From the NCBI RefSeq assembly GCF_900115685.1, contig NZ_FOXJ01000001.1, forward strand, positions 2,017,796-2,081,795: a stretch of DNA of 64,000 nucleotides. The letters run 5' to 3'. The position numbers and the translations under genes were made by a program. This document shows, piece after piece, positions 37,357 through 46,117 of this stretch (positions are counted from its first letter, which is position 1; every line of letters starts with the position of its first letter). A model generated the notes under the pieces. It was given only the letters and a program-made list of their open reading frames with translations. It did not search any database and had not been told where the DNA came from. Origin of the DNA: Variovorax sp. 770b2 (GTDB lineage: Bacteria > Pseudomonadota > Gammaproteobacteria > Burkholderiales > Burkholderiaceae_C).

Positions 37357-38754
37357 TCAACGCCCCGTCATGCTCTCCGGCACCACCCACTGGTCGAACT
37401 GCTCGGCCGTCAGGTGCCCCGAAGCGATCGCCGCTTCGCGCAGGCTCGTGCCTTCCTTGTGCGCCTTCTTCGCGATGTAGGCCGACTTGTCGTACCCGAT
37501 GTGCGTGTTCAGCGCCGTCACCAGCATCAGCGAGCGCTGCACCAGCTCCGTGATGCGTTCGCGGTTCGGCTCGATGCCCACGGCGCAGTGGTCGTTGAAG
37601 CTCACCATGCCGTCGGCCAGGAGGCGCACGCTCTGCAGGAAGTTGTGCGCCACCATCGGGCGGAACACGTTCAGCTCGAAGTTGCCCGAGGCGCCGCCGA
37701 TGTTGATGGCCACGTCGTTGCCGAACACCTGCGCGGCCAGCATCGTGACGGCTTCGCTCTGGGTCGGGTTGACCTTGCCGGGCATGATCGACGAGCCCGG
37801 TTCGTTCTCGGGAATGCTCAGCTCGCCGATGCCGCTGCGCGGGCCGCTCGCGAGCCAGCGCACGTCGTTGGCGATCTTGTTCATGCTGGCGGCGAGCGTC
37901 TTGAGCGCGCCGTGGGCATGCACCAGCGCATCGACGCTGGCCATGGCTTCGAACTTGTTCGGCGCGGTCACGAACGGCAGGCCCGTGAGCTTCGCGAGTT
38001 CGGCAGCCACCTGTTCCGCATAGCCCTTGGGCGCATTGAGCCCGGTGCCGACGGCCGTGCCGCCCAGCGCCAGTTCGCTCAGGTGCGGCAGCGCGGCGCG
38101 CACGTGCGCCTCGCCGTGCGCCAACTGCGCGACGTAGCCCGAGAACTCCTGGCCCAGCGTGAGGGGCGTGGCGTCCTGCAGGTGGGTGCGGCCGATCTTC
38201 ACGATGTCGGCGAAGTCCTTGGCCTTCTTGTCGAGCGTGCCGCGCAGCTTGGCGATGGCGGGCAGCAGCTTGTGCGTGATGGCCTCGACAGCGGCCACAT
38301 GCATGGCGGTGGGGAACACGTCGTTGCTCGACTGGCTGCGATTCACGTCGTCGTTCGGGTGCACGAGGCGCCCTTCCCCGCGCTCGCCGCCGAGGATTTC
38401 GCTCGCGCGGTTGGCCAGCACTTCGTTGACGTTCATGTTGGTCTGCGTGCCCGAGCCGGTCTGCCAGACCACCAGCGGAAACTCGCCCGGGTGCTTGCCG
38501 GCGATGACTTCGTCGGCCGCGGCCACGATGGCCTGGGTCTTCTTCTCGTCCTGCAGGCCCAGCGCGTGGTTGACCACCGCCGATGCGCGCTTGACCTGCG
38601 CCAGCGCCTTGATGATCTCGCGCGGCTGCTGCTCGCCGGAGATGTCGAAGTTCTGCAGCGAGCGCTGCGTTTGCGCGCCCCACAGCTTGTCGGCCGGCAC
38701 GTCGATCGGACCGAAGGTATCGCGCTCGGCACGGGTCTTGGGGGAAGTCGTCAT
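37357..38754 (-). CDS. fumC: Class II fumarate hydratase
   Basis: 465 aa. Heat-stable, iron-free fumarase that interconverts fumarate and malate. The aspartase/fumarase signature [11 protein letters not shown] is intact, as are [19 protein letters not shown] and [16 protein letters not shown]. Start [20 protein letters not shown] at 38754. A class I fumarase gene lies 4 kb away on the other strand. Confidence 0.96.
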   Translation of the reverse strand: MTTSPKTRAERDTFGPIDVPADKLWGAQTQRSLQNFDISGEQQPREIIKALAQVKRASAVVNHALGLQDEKKTQAIVAAADEVIAGKHPGEFPLVVWQTGSGTQTNMNVNEVLANRASEILGGERGEGRLVHPNDDVNRSQSSNDVFPTAMHVAAVEAITHKLLPAIAKLRGTLDKKAKDFADIVKIGRTHLQDATPLTLGQEFSGYVAQLAHGEAHVRAALPHLSELALGGTAVGTGLNAPKGYAEQVAAELAKLTGLPFVTAPNKFEAMASVDALVHAHGALKTLAASMNKIANDVRWLASGPRSGIGELSIPENEPGSSIMPGKVNPTQSEAVTMLAAQVFGNDVAINIGGASGNFELNVFRPMVAHNFLQSVRLLADGMVSFNDHCAVGIEPNRERITELVQRSLMLVTALNTHIGYDKSAYIAKKAHKEGTSLREAAIASGHLTAEQFDQWVVPESMTGR

Positions 38755-38885
38755 GAGAAAAAGCTCCGCAGTCTTGGAATGGTTGCGCCGCCGGGTCGGG
38801 CGCGGCCCGAGTATCGGCCAACAAGAATAGCTCGCATCTGACGGGGCCATTGAGCCGCCGCCGACATCACGTTACGCCCGTCGGG

Positions 38886-38915
38886 TTGACTCGCGTCATG
38901 TCAAAAAGTTATAAT
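38886..38915 (+). promoter_or_regulatory. Near-consensus sigma70 promoter of proVWX
   Basis: TTGACT (38886-38891), an 18-nt spacer, and a perfect TATAAT (38910-38915). The predicted start is near 38922. Such a match is rare in this GC-rich window. Confidence 0.8.
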
Positions 38916-38921
38916 CATTGG

Positions 38922-39266
38922 CTTCAGACGACCAACAAGTCATGTAAGTCATTGTTGGTTGGCCCTGCACTACTCGCGGATCTCGAATCCCGTCGCGGTG
39001 CAAGGTTCTCTTCGCCGGGCCCTGCCCGGCAAACCGGCCGGATCTTTCCGGCCCCACTGCCACGCCACCTTTCGGCGGGCACTGGTTTCGTCGCCACGTC
39101 GTCTTCAGTGCCTGTCGGCAGCCCCAGAGGCTCGCCGGGCCATTGCACGCGTTTTCTTCACGTGCTCTCCGTTCGGACAGCCCCATCGGCTGATGGCGTG
39201 ACCGTTGCCGTCCCGTGCTTCGCCGGGGACGGTGCTGTGTCCAACCCTCACAAGGAGCCCCGGCAT
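38922..39266 (+). promoter_or_regulatory. Long structured leader of the betaine transporter
   Basis: About 345 nt separate the promoter from the proV ATG, with no supported gene. Strong stem-loops follow one another: ACCAACAA/TTGTTGGT (38931-38959), TGCAC..GTGCA enclosing GGAT/ATCC (38966-39002), GCCGGGC/GCCCGGC (near 39014-39030), GGCCGGA/TCCGGCC (near 39036-39053), GGCACTG/CAGTGCC (about 39077-39112), GCACG/CGTGC (about 39145-39165) and CCGTCCC/GGGACGG close to the ribosome binding site. It could be a riboswitch, an osmo-responsive leader or a separate small RNA. No known riboswitch family comes to mind. Confidence 0.5.
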
Positions 39267-40520
39267 ATGGCCAAAGGAATTCTCATCGACCATGTCTTCA
39301 AGGTGTTCGGCGATTCGCCCGACGAAGCCCTCGAACTCGTCCGCCAAGGTTTTTCGAAGAAGGAAATCCTCGCGCAGACGGGCCAGTCGATCGGCGTGTT
39401 CGATGCCACCTTCGAGATCCAGGCCGGCGAGATCTTCGTGATCATGGGCCTCTCGGGCTCGGGCAAGTCGACGCTGGTGCGCCTGTTGAACCGGCTGATC
39501 GAGCCGACCGCCGGCCGCATCGTGATCGACGGCGCGGACATCAACGAGCACTCCGACGCCAAGCTGCGCGCGCTGCGCCGCAAGGACATCAGCATGGTGT
39601 TCCAGTCGTTCGCGCTGATGCCGCACATGACGGTGCGAGAGAACACCGCGTTCGGCCTCGAACTGTCGGGCACGAGCAAGAAGGAACGCCTCGCGCAGGC
39701 CGACAAGGCGCTCGCGCAGGTGGGCCTCGCGGGCTGGGGCGACAGCTACCCCGACGAACTCTCAGGCGGCATGCAGCAGCGCGTGGGCTTGGCGCGCGCG
39801 CTGGCCTCCGACCCGTCGATCCTCCTGATGGACGAGGCCTTCTCCGCGCTCGACCCGATCATCCGCACCGAGATGCAGTCGGAGTTGTTGCGCCTGCAGC
39901 AGGAGCAGCGCCGCACCATCGTCTTCATCTCGCACGACCTGGACGAAGCCATGCGCATCGGCGACCGCATCGCGATCATGAAAGACGGGCAGGTGATCCA
40001 GGTCGGCACGCCCGACGAGATCTTGCGCAGCCCCGCCGACGAGTACGTTCGCAGCTTCGTGCGCGGCGTGGACGCGGCGGCCGTCTTCAAGGCCGCGGAC
40101 ATCGCGCGCAAGTCGCTCACCGTGGTCTGCGAGCACCCCGAGCGCGGTGCGCGCGCGGCGCTCAAGCTGCTGGAAGACCAGGACCGCGATTTCGCCTACG
40201 TGACCAGCCCCAACAAGCGGTTCCTGGGCGTGGTGTCGGCCGACACGCTGCGCGGCGCGCTCGACGGGCATTCGGGCCCGCTGGGGCTGCAGCACGCGTT
40301 CCTGGCCGACCTGCCGCGCATCGACGCCGAGGCGCCCGTGGCCGGCCTGATTGGCCAGCTCGCGCAGGCGCCGTGCGCGCTGCCGGTGGTGGCGGGCGAC
40401 GGGCGCTTTTGCGGCGCGATCAGCAAGACGACGCTGCTCAAGTTCCTGGACCGCGAGACGCCGCCGATCGAGCCCGTCTCCCCGCATGCCGCGCCCGCGC
40501 TCGCCGCCGAGCCGCACTGA
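39267..40520 (+). CDS. proV: Glycine betaine/proline ABC transporter ATP-binding protein
   Basis: 417 aa. Walker A GLSGSGKST at residues 61-69, signature LSGGMQQ at 165-171, Walker B ILLMDE at 185-190. A C-terminal pair of CBS-like modules (roughly 275-390) is typical of ProV/OpuAA and senses ionic strength in OpuA. Start ATG 39267 has AAGGAG upstream. It opens the proVWX operon. Confidence 0.94.
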   Translation: MAKGILIDHVFKVFGDSPDEALELVRQGFSKKEILAQTGQSIGVFDATFEIQAGEIFVIMGLSGSGKSTLVRLLNRLIEPTAGRIVIDGADINEHSDAKLRALRRKDISMVFQSFALMPHMTVRENTAFGLELSGTSKKERLAQADKALAQVGLAGWGDSYPDELSGGMQQRVGLARALASDPSILLMDEAFSALDPIIRTEMQSELLRLQQEQRRTIVFISHDLDEAMRIGDRIAIMKDGQVIQVGTPDEILRSPADEYVRSFVRGVDAAAVFKAADIARKSLTVVCEHPERGARAALKLLEDQDRDFAYVTSPNKRFLGVVSADTLRGALDGHSGPLGLQHAFLADLPRIDAEAPVAGLIGQLAQAPCALPVVAGDGRFCGAISKTTLLKFLDRETPPIEPVSPHAAPALAAEPH

Positions 40521-40541
40521 ATTCACGAAGGACCTTGAACG

Positions 40542-41717
40542 ATGAACGACACCACACTTCCTTCCGACCTGAACGCACAGGACCTGGGCGCCGCGTTGAA
40601 CACGGCCCCGGCGCCCGCCGCCTTCGTCGATCCGTGGGAGGCGCTCTCGGCTGCGCCCGACACCTCGGCCACCAGCGCCTGGCTCGATGCGCCGGTGAAT
40701 GCCGCGCACCAGCTCGCCGGACAGGCCGACACCGCCACCAGCGGCTTCCAGCTGCACCGCCTGTGGGACGGCTCGCTCCCCGTCGAATCCTGGATCAACC
40801 AGGGCCTCGGCTGGGTGGTCGAACATTTCCGCCCCTTCTTCCAGACGGTGCGCCTGCCCATCGACAGCACGCTGAACTGGGTGCAGGGCCTGCTCACCGG
40901 CCTGCCGACGCTCGCGATGATCGCGTTGATCGGCCTCTTCGCCTGGCAGTTCGCCGGCCGCGCGCTGGCCATCGGCACCACGGTCGCGCTGCTGCTCGTG
41001 GCCATGCTGGGCATCTGGCCCGAAGCGATGGTGACGCTGTCGCTGGTGCTGACCTCGCTGGTGTTCTGCATGGTCATCGGCCTTCCTCTTGGCGTGCTGT
41101 TGGCCAGCAGCGACCGGGCCCAGCGAATCATGCGGCCCGTGCTCGACGCGATGCAGACCACGCCCGCGTTCGTGTACCTCGTGCCGGTGGTGATGCTGTT
41201 CGGCATCGGCAACGTGCCGGGCGTGATCGTGACAATCATCTTCGCGCTGGCCCCGCTGGTGCGCCTGACAAACCTGGGTCTGCGCCAGGTGCGGCCCGAC
41301 CTGATCGAGGCCGCGCGCGCCTACGGCGCCTCGCCCTGGCAGATGCTGGTGAAAGTGCAGCTGCCGCTGGCGATGCCATCGATCATGGCGGGCATCAACC
41401 AGGCGCTGATGCTGTCGCTGTCGATGGTGGTGATCGCTTCGATGATCGCGGTCGGCGGCCTCGGCCAGATGGTGCTGCGCGGCATCGGGCGGCTCGACAT
41501 GGGCCTGGCGACGGTGGGGGGCCTGGGCATCGTGCTGCTGGCGATCTCGCTCGACCGGCTGACGCAGGCGATGGGCAAGTCGCGCCGCAGCGCAGGCCGC
41601 CGCTGGTGGCACACGGGGCCGGCCGGCTTCTCTCTGCGCGTGCTGCAGCGCTTGCTGGGCACGCCGTCGCGCGGTGCGAACGCGCCTGTTCCCGCCCTGT
41701 CCACGCAAGCGCAATGA
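40542..41717 (+). CDS. proW: Glycine betaine/proline ABC transporter permease
   Basis: 391 aa. A long N-terminal soluble region (about 100 residues) precedes the membrane helices, as in ProW. The coupling motif [26 protein letters not shown] is visible near residues 265-290. It lies 21 nt after proV. Confidence 0.93.
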   Translation: MNDTTLPSDLNAQDLGAALNTAPAPAAFVDPWEALSAAPDTSATSAWLDAPVNAAHQLAGQADTATSGFQLHRLWDGSLPVESWINQGLGWVVEHFRPFFQTVRLPIDSTLNWVQGLLTGLPTLAMIALIGLFAWQFAGRALAIGTTVALLLVAMLGIWPEAMVTLSLVLTSLVFCMVIGLPLGVLLASSDRAQRIMRPVLDAMQTTPAFVYLVPVVMLFGIGNVPGVIVTIIFALAPLVRLTNLGLRQVRPDLIEAARAYGASPWQMLVKVQLPLAMPSIMAGINQALMLSLSMVVIASMIAVGGLGQMVLRGIGRLDMGLATVGGLGIVLLAISLDRLTQAMGKSRRSAGRRWWHTGPAGFSLRVLQRLLGTPSRGANAPVPALSTQAQ

Positions 41718-41740
41718 CCCACCTCGGAGGAAATCAACGC

Positions 41741-42745
41741 ATGAAGAAAACCCGTCTCGTCGCACGCACTCTCCTTGCACTCGGCTTCGTCGCCTTCGGC
41801 ATGGCAGCGCAGGCCGCCAACGAGCTGCCCAGCAGGGGCGTCACCGTGCAGCCGCTCAAGAGCTCGCTCGCCGAAGAGGCGTTCCAGACGCTGCTCGTGA
41901 TGCGCGCGCTCGAAAAGCTCGGCTACACCGTCGAGCCGATGAAGGACCTGGAGCCCGCCACCGAGCACCTGGCGATTGCCAACGGCGACGCCACCTTCAT
42001 GGCCAACCACTGGAGCCTGCTGCACGCCGACTTCTACAAGAACAGCGGCGGCGACGCCAAGCTCTCGCGCACCGGCGTGTACTCGGAGGGCGCGGTGCAG
42101 GGCTACCTCATCGACCGCAAGACGGCCGAGCAATACAACATCACCAGCATCGCCCAGCTGAAGGACCCCGCCATCGCCAAGCTCTTCGATGCGGACGGCG
42201 ACGGCAAGGCCGACCTCACGGGCTGCAACCCCGGCTGGGGCTGCGAGCTGGCCATCGAGAACCACCTGACGGCCTACCAGCTGCGCGACAACGTCACCCA
42301 CAAGCAGGGCAGCTACGCCGCGCTGATGGCCGACACCATCGCCCGCTTCAGGCAGGACAAGCAGGTGCTGTACTACACGTGGACGCCGTACTGGGTGAGC
42401 GCCGTGCTGCGCCCGGGTGCGGACGTGGTGTGGCTGCAGGTGCCCTTCTCTTCGTCGCAGGAAGGCCAGGCAGACACGCAACTGCCCAACGGCAAGAACT
42501 ACGGCTTCCAGGCCAACCGCGAGCAGATCGTCGCGAACAAGGCCTTCGTCGAGAAGAACCCGGCTGCGGGCAAGCTCTTCGAGGTGATGAAGCTGCCCAT
42601 CGGCGACATCAACGCCCAGAACCTGCGCATGAGCCAGGGCGCCAATACGCAGCAGGACGTGGAGCGCCACACGGACGGCTGGATCCGGGTGCACCAGGCG
42701 CTGTTCGACGGCTGGATCGCCGAAGCGCGGGCTGCTGCGAGGTAG
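41741..42745 (+). CDS. proX: Glycine betaine/proline-binding periplasmic protein
   Basis: 334 aa. Signal peptide ends AQA-ANE (residue 25). Aromatic residues suited to caging a quaternary ammonium group occur in NHWSLLHADFY and LYYTWTPYWVS. A cysteine pair, CNPGWGC, probably forms a disulfide as in E. coli ProX. A GGAGGAAA site precedes ATG 41741. Confidence 0.93.
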   Translation: MKKTRLVARTLLALGFVAFGMAAQAANELPSRGVTVQPLKSSLAEEAFQTLLVMRALEKLGYTVEPMKDLEPATEHLAIANGDATFMANHWSLLHADFYKNSGGDAKLSRTGVYSEGAVQGYLIDRKTAEQYNITSIAQLKDPAIAKLFDADGDGKADLTGCNPGWGCELAIENHLTAYQLRDNVTHKQGSYAALMADTIARFRQDKQVLYYTWTPYWVSAVLRPGADVVWLQVPFSSSQEGQADTQLPNGKNYGFQANREQIVANKAFVEKNPAAGKLFEVMKLPIGDINAQNLRMSQGANTQQDVERHTDGWIRVHQALFDGWIAEARAAAR

Positions 42746-42823
42746 CAAGGCGGGCCGCGGGCGGCGGCTGAGATAATCGGGGGGCGTTTCCCGCGTTTCC
42801 CACTCCTATAAAAGCCCCCCACC

Positions 42824-44377
42824 ATGACGACCACGATCCAGCAGGCCGACCTGATCGAATCGATCAGCGCCGCGCTGCAGTACATCAGCTACTACCACCC
42901 CACCGACTACATCGCCCACCTGGCCCGCGCCTACGAGCGCGAGCAGAGCCCCGCTGCCAAGGACGCCATCGCGCAGATCCTCACCAACAGCAAGATGAGC
43001 GCCACGGGCCACCGCCCGATCTGCCAGGACACCGGCATCGTCAACGTGTTCCTCAAGGTGGGCATGGACGTGCGCTGGGGCGGCTTCACCGGCAGCCTGG
43101 ACGACGCCATCAACGAAGGCGTGCGCCGCGGCTACAACCACCCCGACAACACGCTGCGCGCCTCGGTCGTGGCCGATCCGCAGTTCGACCGCAAGAACAC
43201 CAAGGACAACACGCCCGCGGTGATCTTCACCGAGATCGTGCCGGGCAACACGCTCGAAGTGACGGTCGCGGCCAAGGGCGGCGGCAGCGAGAACAAGAGC
43301 AAGCTCGTCATGCTGAACCCCGGCGACAGCGTGGTCGACTGGGTGCTGAAGACCGTGCCGACCATGGGCGCCGGCTGGTGCCCGCCCGGCATGCTGGGCA
43401 TCGGCATCGGCGGCACCGCCGAGAAGGCCGCGCTGATGGCCAAGGAAAGCCTGATGGACGACCTGGACATGCACGAGCTGCAGGCCAAGAAGGTTTCGGG
43501 CGCAGAACTGAGCAAGGTCGAGGCGCTGCGCATCGAGCTGTACGAGAAGGTCAATGCGCTGGGCATCGGCGCGCAGGGCCTGGGCGGCCTGGCCACCGTG
43601 CTGGACATCAAGATCAAGATGTACCCGACGCACGCGGCCAGCAAGCCGGTCGCGATGATCCCCAACTGCGCGGCCACGCGCCATGCGCACTTCGTGATGG
43701 ACGGCAGCGGCGCGGTGTACCTCGACCCGCCCTCGCTGGACCTCTGGCCCAACGTGAACTGGGCACCCGACGAGAAGAAGAGCAAGCGCGTGGACCTCGA
43801 CAAGCTCACGCCCGCCGAAGTGGCCAGCTGGAAGCCGGGCGACACGCTGCTCCTGAACGGCAAGATGCTCACCGGCCGCGACGCCGCGCACAAGCGCATC
43901 CAGGACATGCTGGCCAAGGGCGAGAAGCTGCCGGTGGACTTCACCAACCGCGTCATCTACTACGTCGGCCCGGTCGATCCGGTCGGCGACGAGGCCGTCG
44001 GCCCCGCCGGCCCGACCACCGCCACGCGCATGGACGGCTTCACCGAGATGATGCTGGCCCAGACCGGCCTGATCGCGATGATCGGCAAGGCCGAGCGCGG
44101 CCCGGTCGCCATCGAGGCGATCAAGAAGCACAAGAGCGCCTACCTCATGGCCGTGGGCGGCGCCGCCTACCTGGTGAGCAAGGCCATCAAGACCGCCAAG
44201 GTGGTGGGCTTCGCGGACCTGGGCATGGAAGCCATCTACGAATTCGACGTGGTCGACATGCCCGTGACGGTGGCGGTCGATGCGGGCGGCACCAGCGCGC
44301 ACATCACCGGCCCGGCCGAGTGGCAGAAGCGCATCGCCAGCGGCGAGTTCAAGACCATCATGATGGAAGAAGCTTGA
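42824..44377 (+). CDS. Class I (Fe-S) fumarate hydratase
   Basis: 517 aa, FumA/FumB-like. The [4Fe-4S] ligands Cys67 (RPICQDTG), Cys186 (GWCPPGM) and Cys282 (IPNCAATRH) have nearly the same spacing as in E. coli FumA. It is oxygen-sensitive, unlike FumC. No Shine-Dalgarno sequence is visible; a GGGGGGC/GCCCCCC inverted repeat (42779-42785 and 42814-42820) ends 3 nt before the ATG. Confidence 0.95.
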   Translation: MTTTIQQADLIESISAALQYISYYHPTDYIAHLARAYEREQSPAAKDAIAQILTNSKMSATGHRPICQDTGIVNVFLKVGMDVRWGGFTGSLDDAINEGVRRGYNHPDNTLRASVVADPQFDRKNTKDNTPAVIFTEIVPGNTLEVTVAAKGGGSENKSKLVMLNPGDSVVDWVLKTVPTMGAGWCPPGMLGIGIGGTAEKAALMAKESLMDDLDMHELQAKKVSGAELSKVEALRIELYEKVNALGIGAQGLGGLATVLDIKIKMYPTHAASKPVAMIPNCAATRHAHFVMDGSGAVYLDPPSLDLWPNVNWAPDEKKSKRVDLDKLTPAEVASWKPGDTLLLNGKMLTGRDAAHKRIQDMLAKGEKLPVDFTNRVIYYVGPVDPVGDEAVGPAGPTTATRMDGFTEMMLAQTGLIAMIGKAERGPVAIEAIKKHKSAYLMAVGGAAYLVSKAIKTAKVVGFADLGMEAIYEFDVVDMPVTVAVDAGGTSAHITGPAEWQKRIASGEFKTIMMEEA

Positions 44378-44435
44378 GCGCCGCCCGGCCGCCCGAAGGC
44401 GCTCGCACCGCAGTGCGCAGCACGGAGGTCTTTCA

Positions 44436-45233
44436 GTGCCTTCTGTAGGCGTTTTCGACAGCGGCGTCGGCGGGCTCAGCGTGCTCGCCGCGCTGCGCGC
44501 CGAGCTGCCGCACGAACGCTTCGTGTATTTCGCCGATACGGCTTTTGCGCCATACGGCGAGCGCGGCGATGCCTACGTGATCGAGCGCTCGCGCAAGGTG
44601 ACCGGGCAACTGATCGCCGAGCACGGCATCAAGGCGCTCGTGGTGGCCTGCAACACGGCCACGACGGCTGCCATCCACCTGCTGCGCGCAGAACACCCGG
44701 CGCTGCCGATCGTGGGCCTGGAGCCCGCGCTCAAGCCCGCCGTGGCGACGAGCCGCACCGGCCACATCTCGGTGATGGCCACGCGCGGAACGCTGGCCAG
44801 CGCCAAATACGCGGCCCTGCGCGACTCCTTCGCGGGGTCCGCCCACGTTCGCTCCGTGCCGTGCGACGGGCTCGTCAAGGCCATCGAAGGCTTCGACGCC
44901 GAGGCCATCGCGACGCTCTGTGCGCGCTATATGGCAGAGGCCGGCCCCTTCGGCGATGCGACCGGCGAAGTCGACACCGTGGTGCTCGGCTGCACGCATT
45001 ACCCGCTCGTGAAGAGCGAGCTCCAGCGCCATGCGCCGCCCACGCTGCGCTTCATCGACACCGGCGCACCGGTCGCGCAGCAGACGCGGCGCGTGCTGGC
45101 TGCTGCCGGCCGTCTCTCGGACGGCGAAGGCGGGCTGATCCTCCAGAGCAGCGGCGACCCGTCCGTGCTCCAAGCAGCCGCCGCGCGCTGGCTGCAAACG
45201 TCGCCGCAAGGTACAACGGCAACCTCCGCCTGA
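44436..45233 (+). CDS. murI: Glutamate racemase
   Basis: 265 aa. It makes D-glutamate for peptidoglycan. The two catalytic cysteines are Cys72 (VACNTATT) and Cys186 (GCTHYP). DSGVGGLSVL and PYGER match the substrate-binding loops. Start is GTG 44436 with CGGAGG upstream. It follows the class I fumarase by 58 nt. Confidence 0.95.
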   Translation: MPSVGVFDSGVGGLSVLAALRAELPHERFVYFADTAFAPYGERGDAYVIERSRKVTGQLIAEHGIKALVVACNTATTAAIHLLRAEHPALPIVGLEPALKPAVATSRTGHISVMATRGTLASAKYAALRDSFAGSAHVRSVPCDGLVKAIEGFDAEAIATLCARYMAEAGPFGDATGEVDTVVLGCTHYPLVKSELQRHAPPTLRFIDTGAPVAQQTRRVLAAAGRLSDGEGGLILQSSGDPSVLQAAAARWLQTSPQGTTATSA

Positions 45234-45246
45234 AACGACCGTCGTC

Positions 45247-46029
45247 ATGCGTCCCTTCTTGCGCCACGCCCTGCTCCTGCTGTGCCTTTCGGCTGCGGGT
45301 CTGAGCCACGCCGCCTGCGAAAGCGGCCTGGCCGAGCGCATGCACGCCAAGCTGTACCCCAAGCGCCCGCTCGACGAGCGCCTTGCGGCCTGCAAGGTGT
45401 GGCCGGCATTCCCGGGTCGCAGCATCGTCGTGCTGCCGATGCCGCGCGAGACGACCGACAAGGGCGCCAAGGTCTTCGACCTGGAGGTGCTGCTGATCCA
45501 GCGCCCCGACAACGGCAACACCGAGCGCGACACCGTCATCGGCCGCCTCTTCCAGCCCGAGGCGCTCGACGAGGACGCGACCACCGCGATCCAGGACATC
45601 CGCATCGACACCTCGCGCTACGTGCTCGCCTCCGACGCGCGCGCCTTCGGCCTGCGCGTGCGCTACCGCGGCAGCAGCGCGCCGTCCAGCCCGCTGGCCA
45701 GCGAGACGGTGCGCCTGTACGTGCAGCACGGCAGCAAGCTGCGCGAGGTGCTGCAGGAGGTCGAGCTGGACCACGACAACGGCGGCTGGGATTCGACCTG
45801 CACCGGTCACTTCGAAAAGCTGCGCACCATGCTCTCGGTGGGCAAGGCGAGCAGCAACGGCTTTGCCGACCTGCAGCTGTCGCGCACGCTCGTGCAGAGC
45901 CGCGCGCAGGAGCAGGAGGACCAGGGCTGCATCGAGAAGGCGCTGCCCGCGAAGTTCAGCACCGTGACGCTGCGCTACGACGGCGAACGGTTCAAGGTGC
46001 CGAGGTCGCTGTTGCAGCAATCGCCCTGA
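45247..46029 (+). CDS. Exported protein of unknown function
   Basis: 260 aa with a signal peptide ending near SHA-A (residue 22). The remainder is a soluble domain with six or so cysteines, including CESGLAERMHAKLYPKRPLDERLAACKVWP and STCTGHFEKL. No family is recognised. It follows murI by 13 nt and may share its transcript. Confidence 0.8.
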   Translation: MRPFLRHALLLLCLSAAGLSHAACESGLAERMHAKLYPKRPLDERLAACKVWPAFPGRSIVVLPMPRETTDKGAKVFDLEVLLIQRPDNGNTERDTVIGRLFQPEALDEDATTAIQDIRIDTSRYVLASDARAFGLRVRYRGSSAPSSPLASETVRLYVQHGSKLREVLQEVELDHDNGGWDSTCTGHFEKLRTMLSVGKASSNGFADLQLSRTLVQSRAQEQEDQGCIEKALPAKFSTVTLRYDGERFKVPRSLLQQSP

Positions 46030-46084
46030 CGGGCAGCTGAATTCGTGTGGTGTTTCACGGCACCGTCACACGAAAGTACCAGCA

Positions 46085-46115
46085 TGCGCGGTTTGTCCAG
46101 AACAACAACCGCGCA
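46085..46115 (+). promoter_or_regulatory. Hairpin directly before the lipoprotein start
   Basis: TGCGCGGTT (46085-46093) and AACCGCGCA (46107-46115) form a perfect 9-bp stem. It ends 2 nt before the ATG and occupies the place of a Shine-Dalgarno sequence. Confidence 0.5.
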
Positions 46116-46117
46116 CC

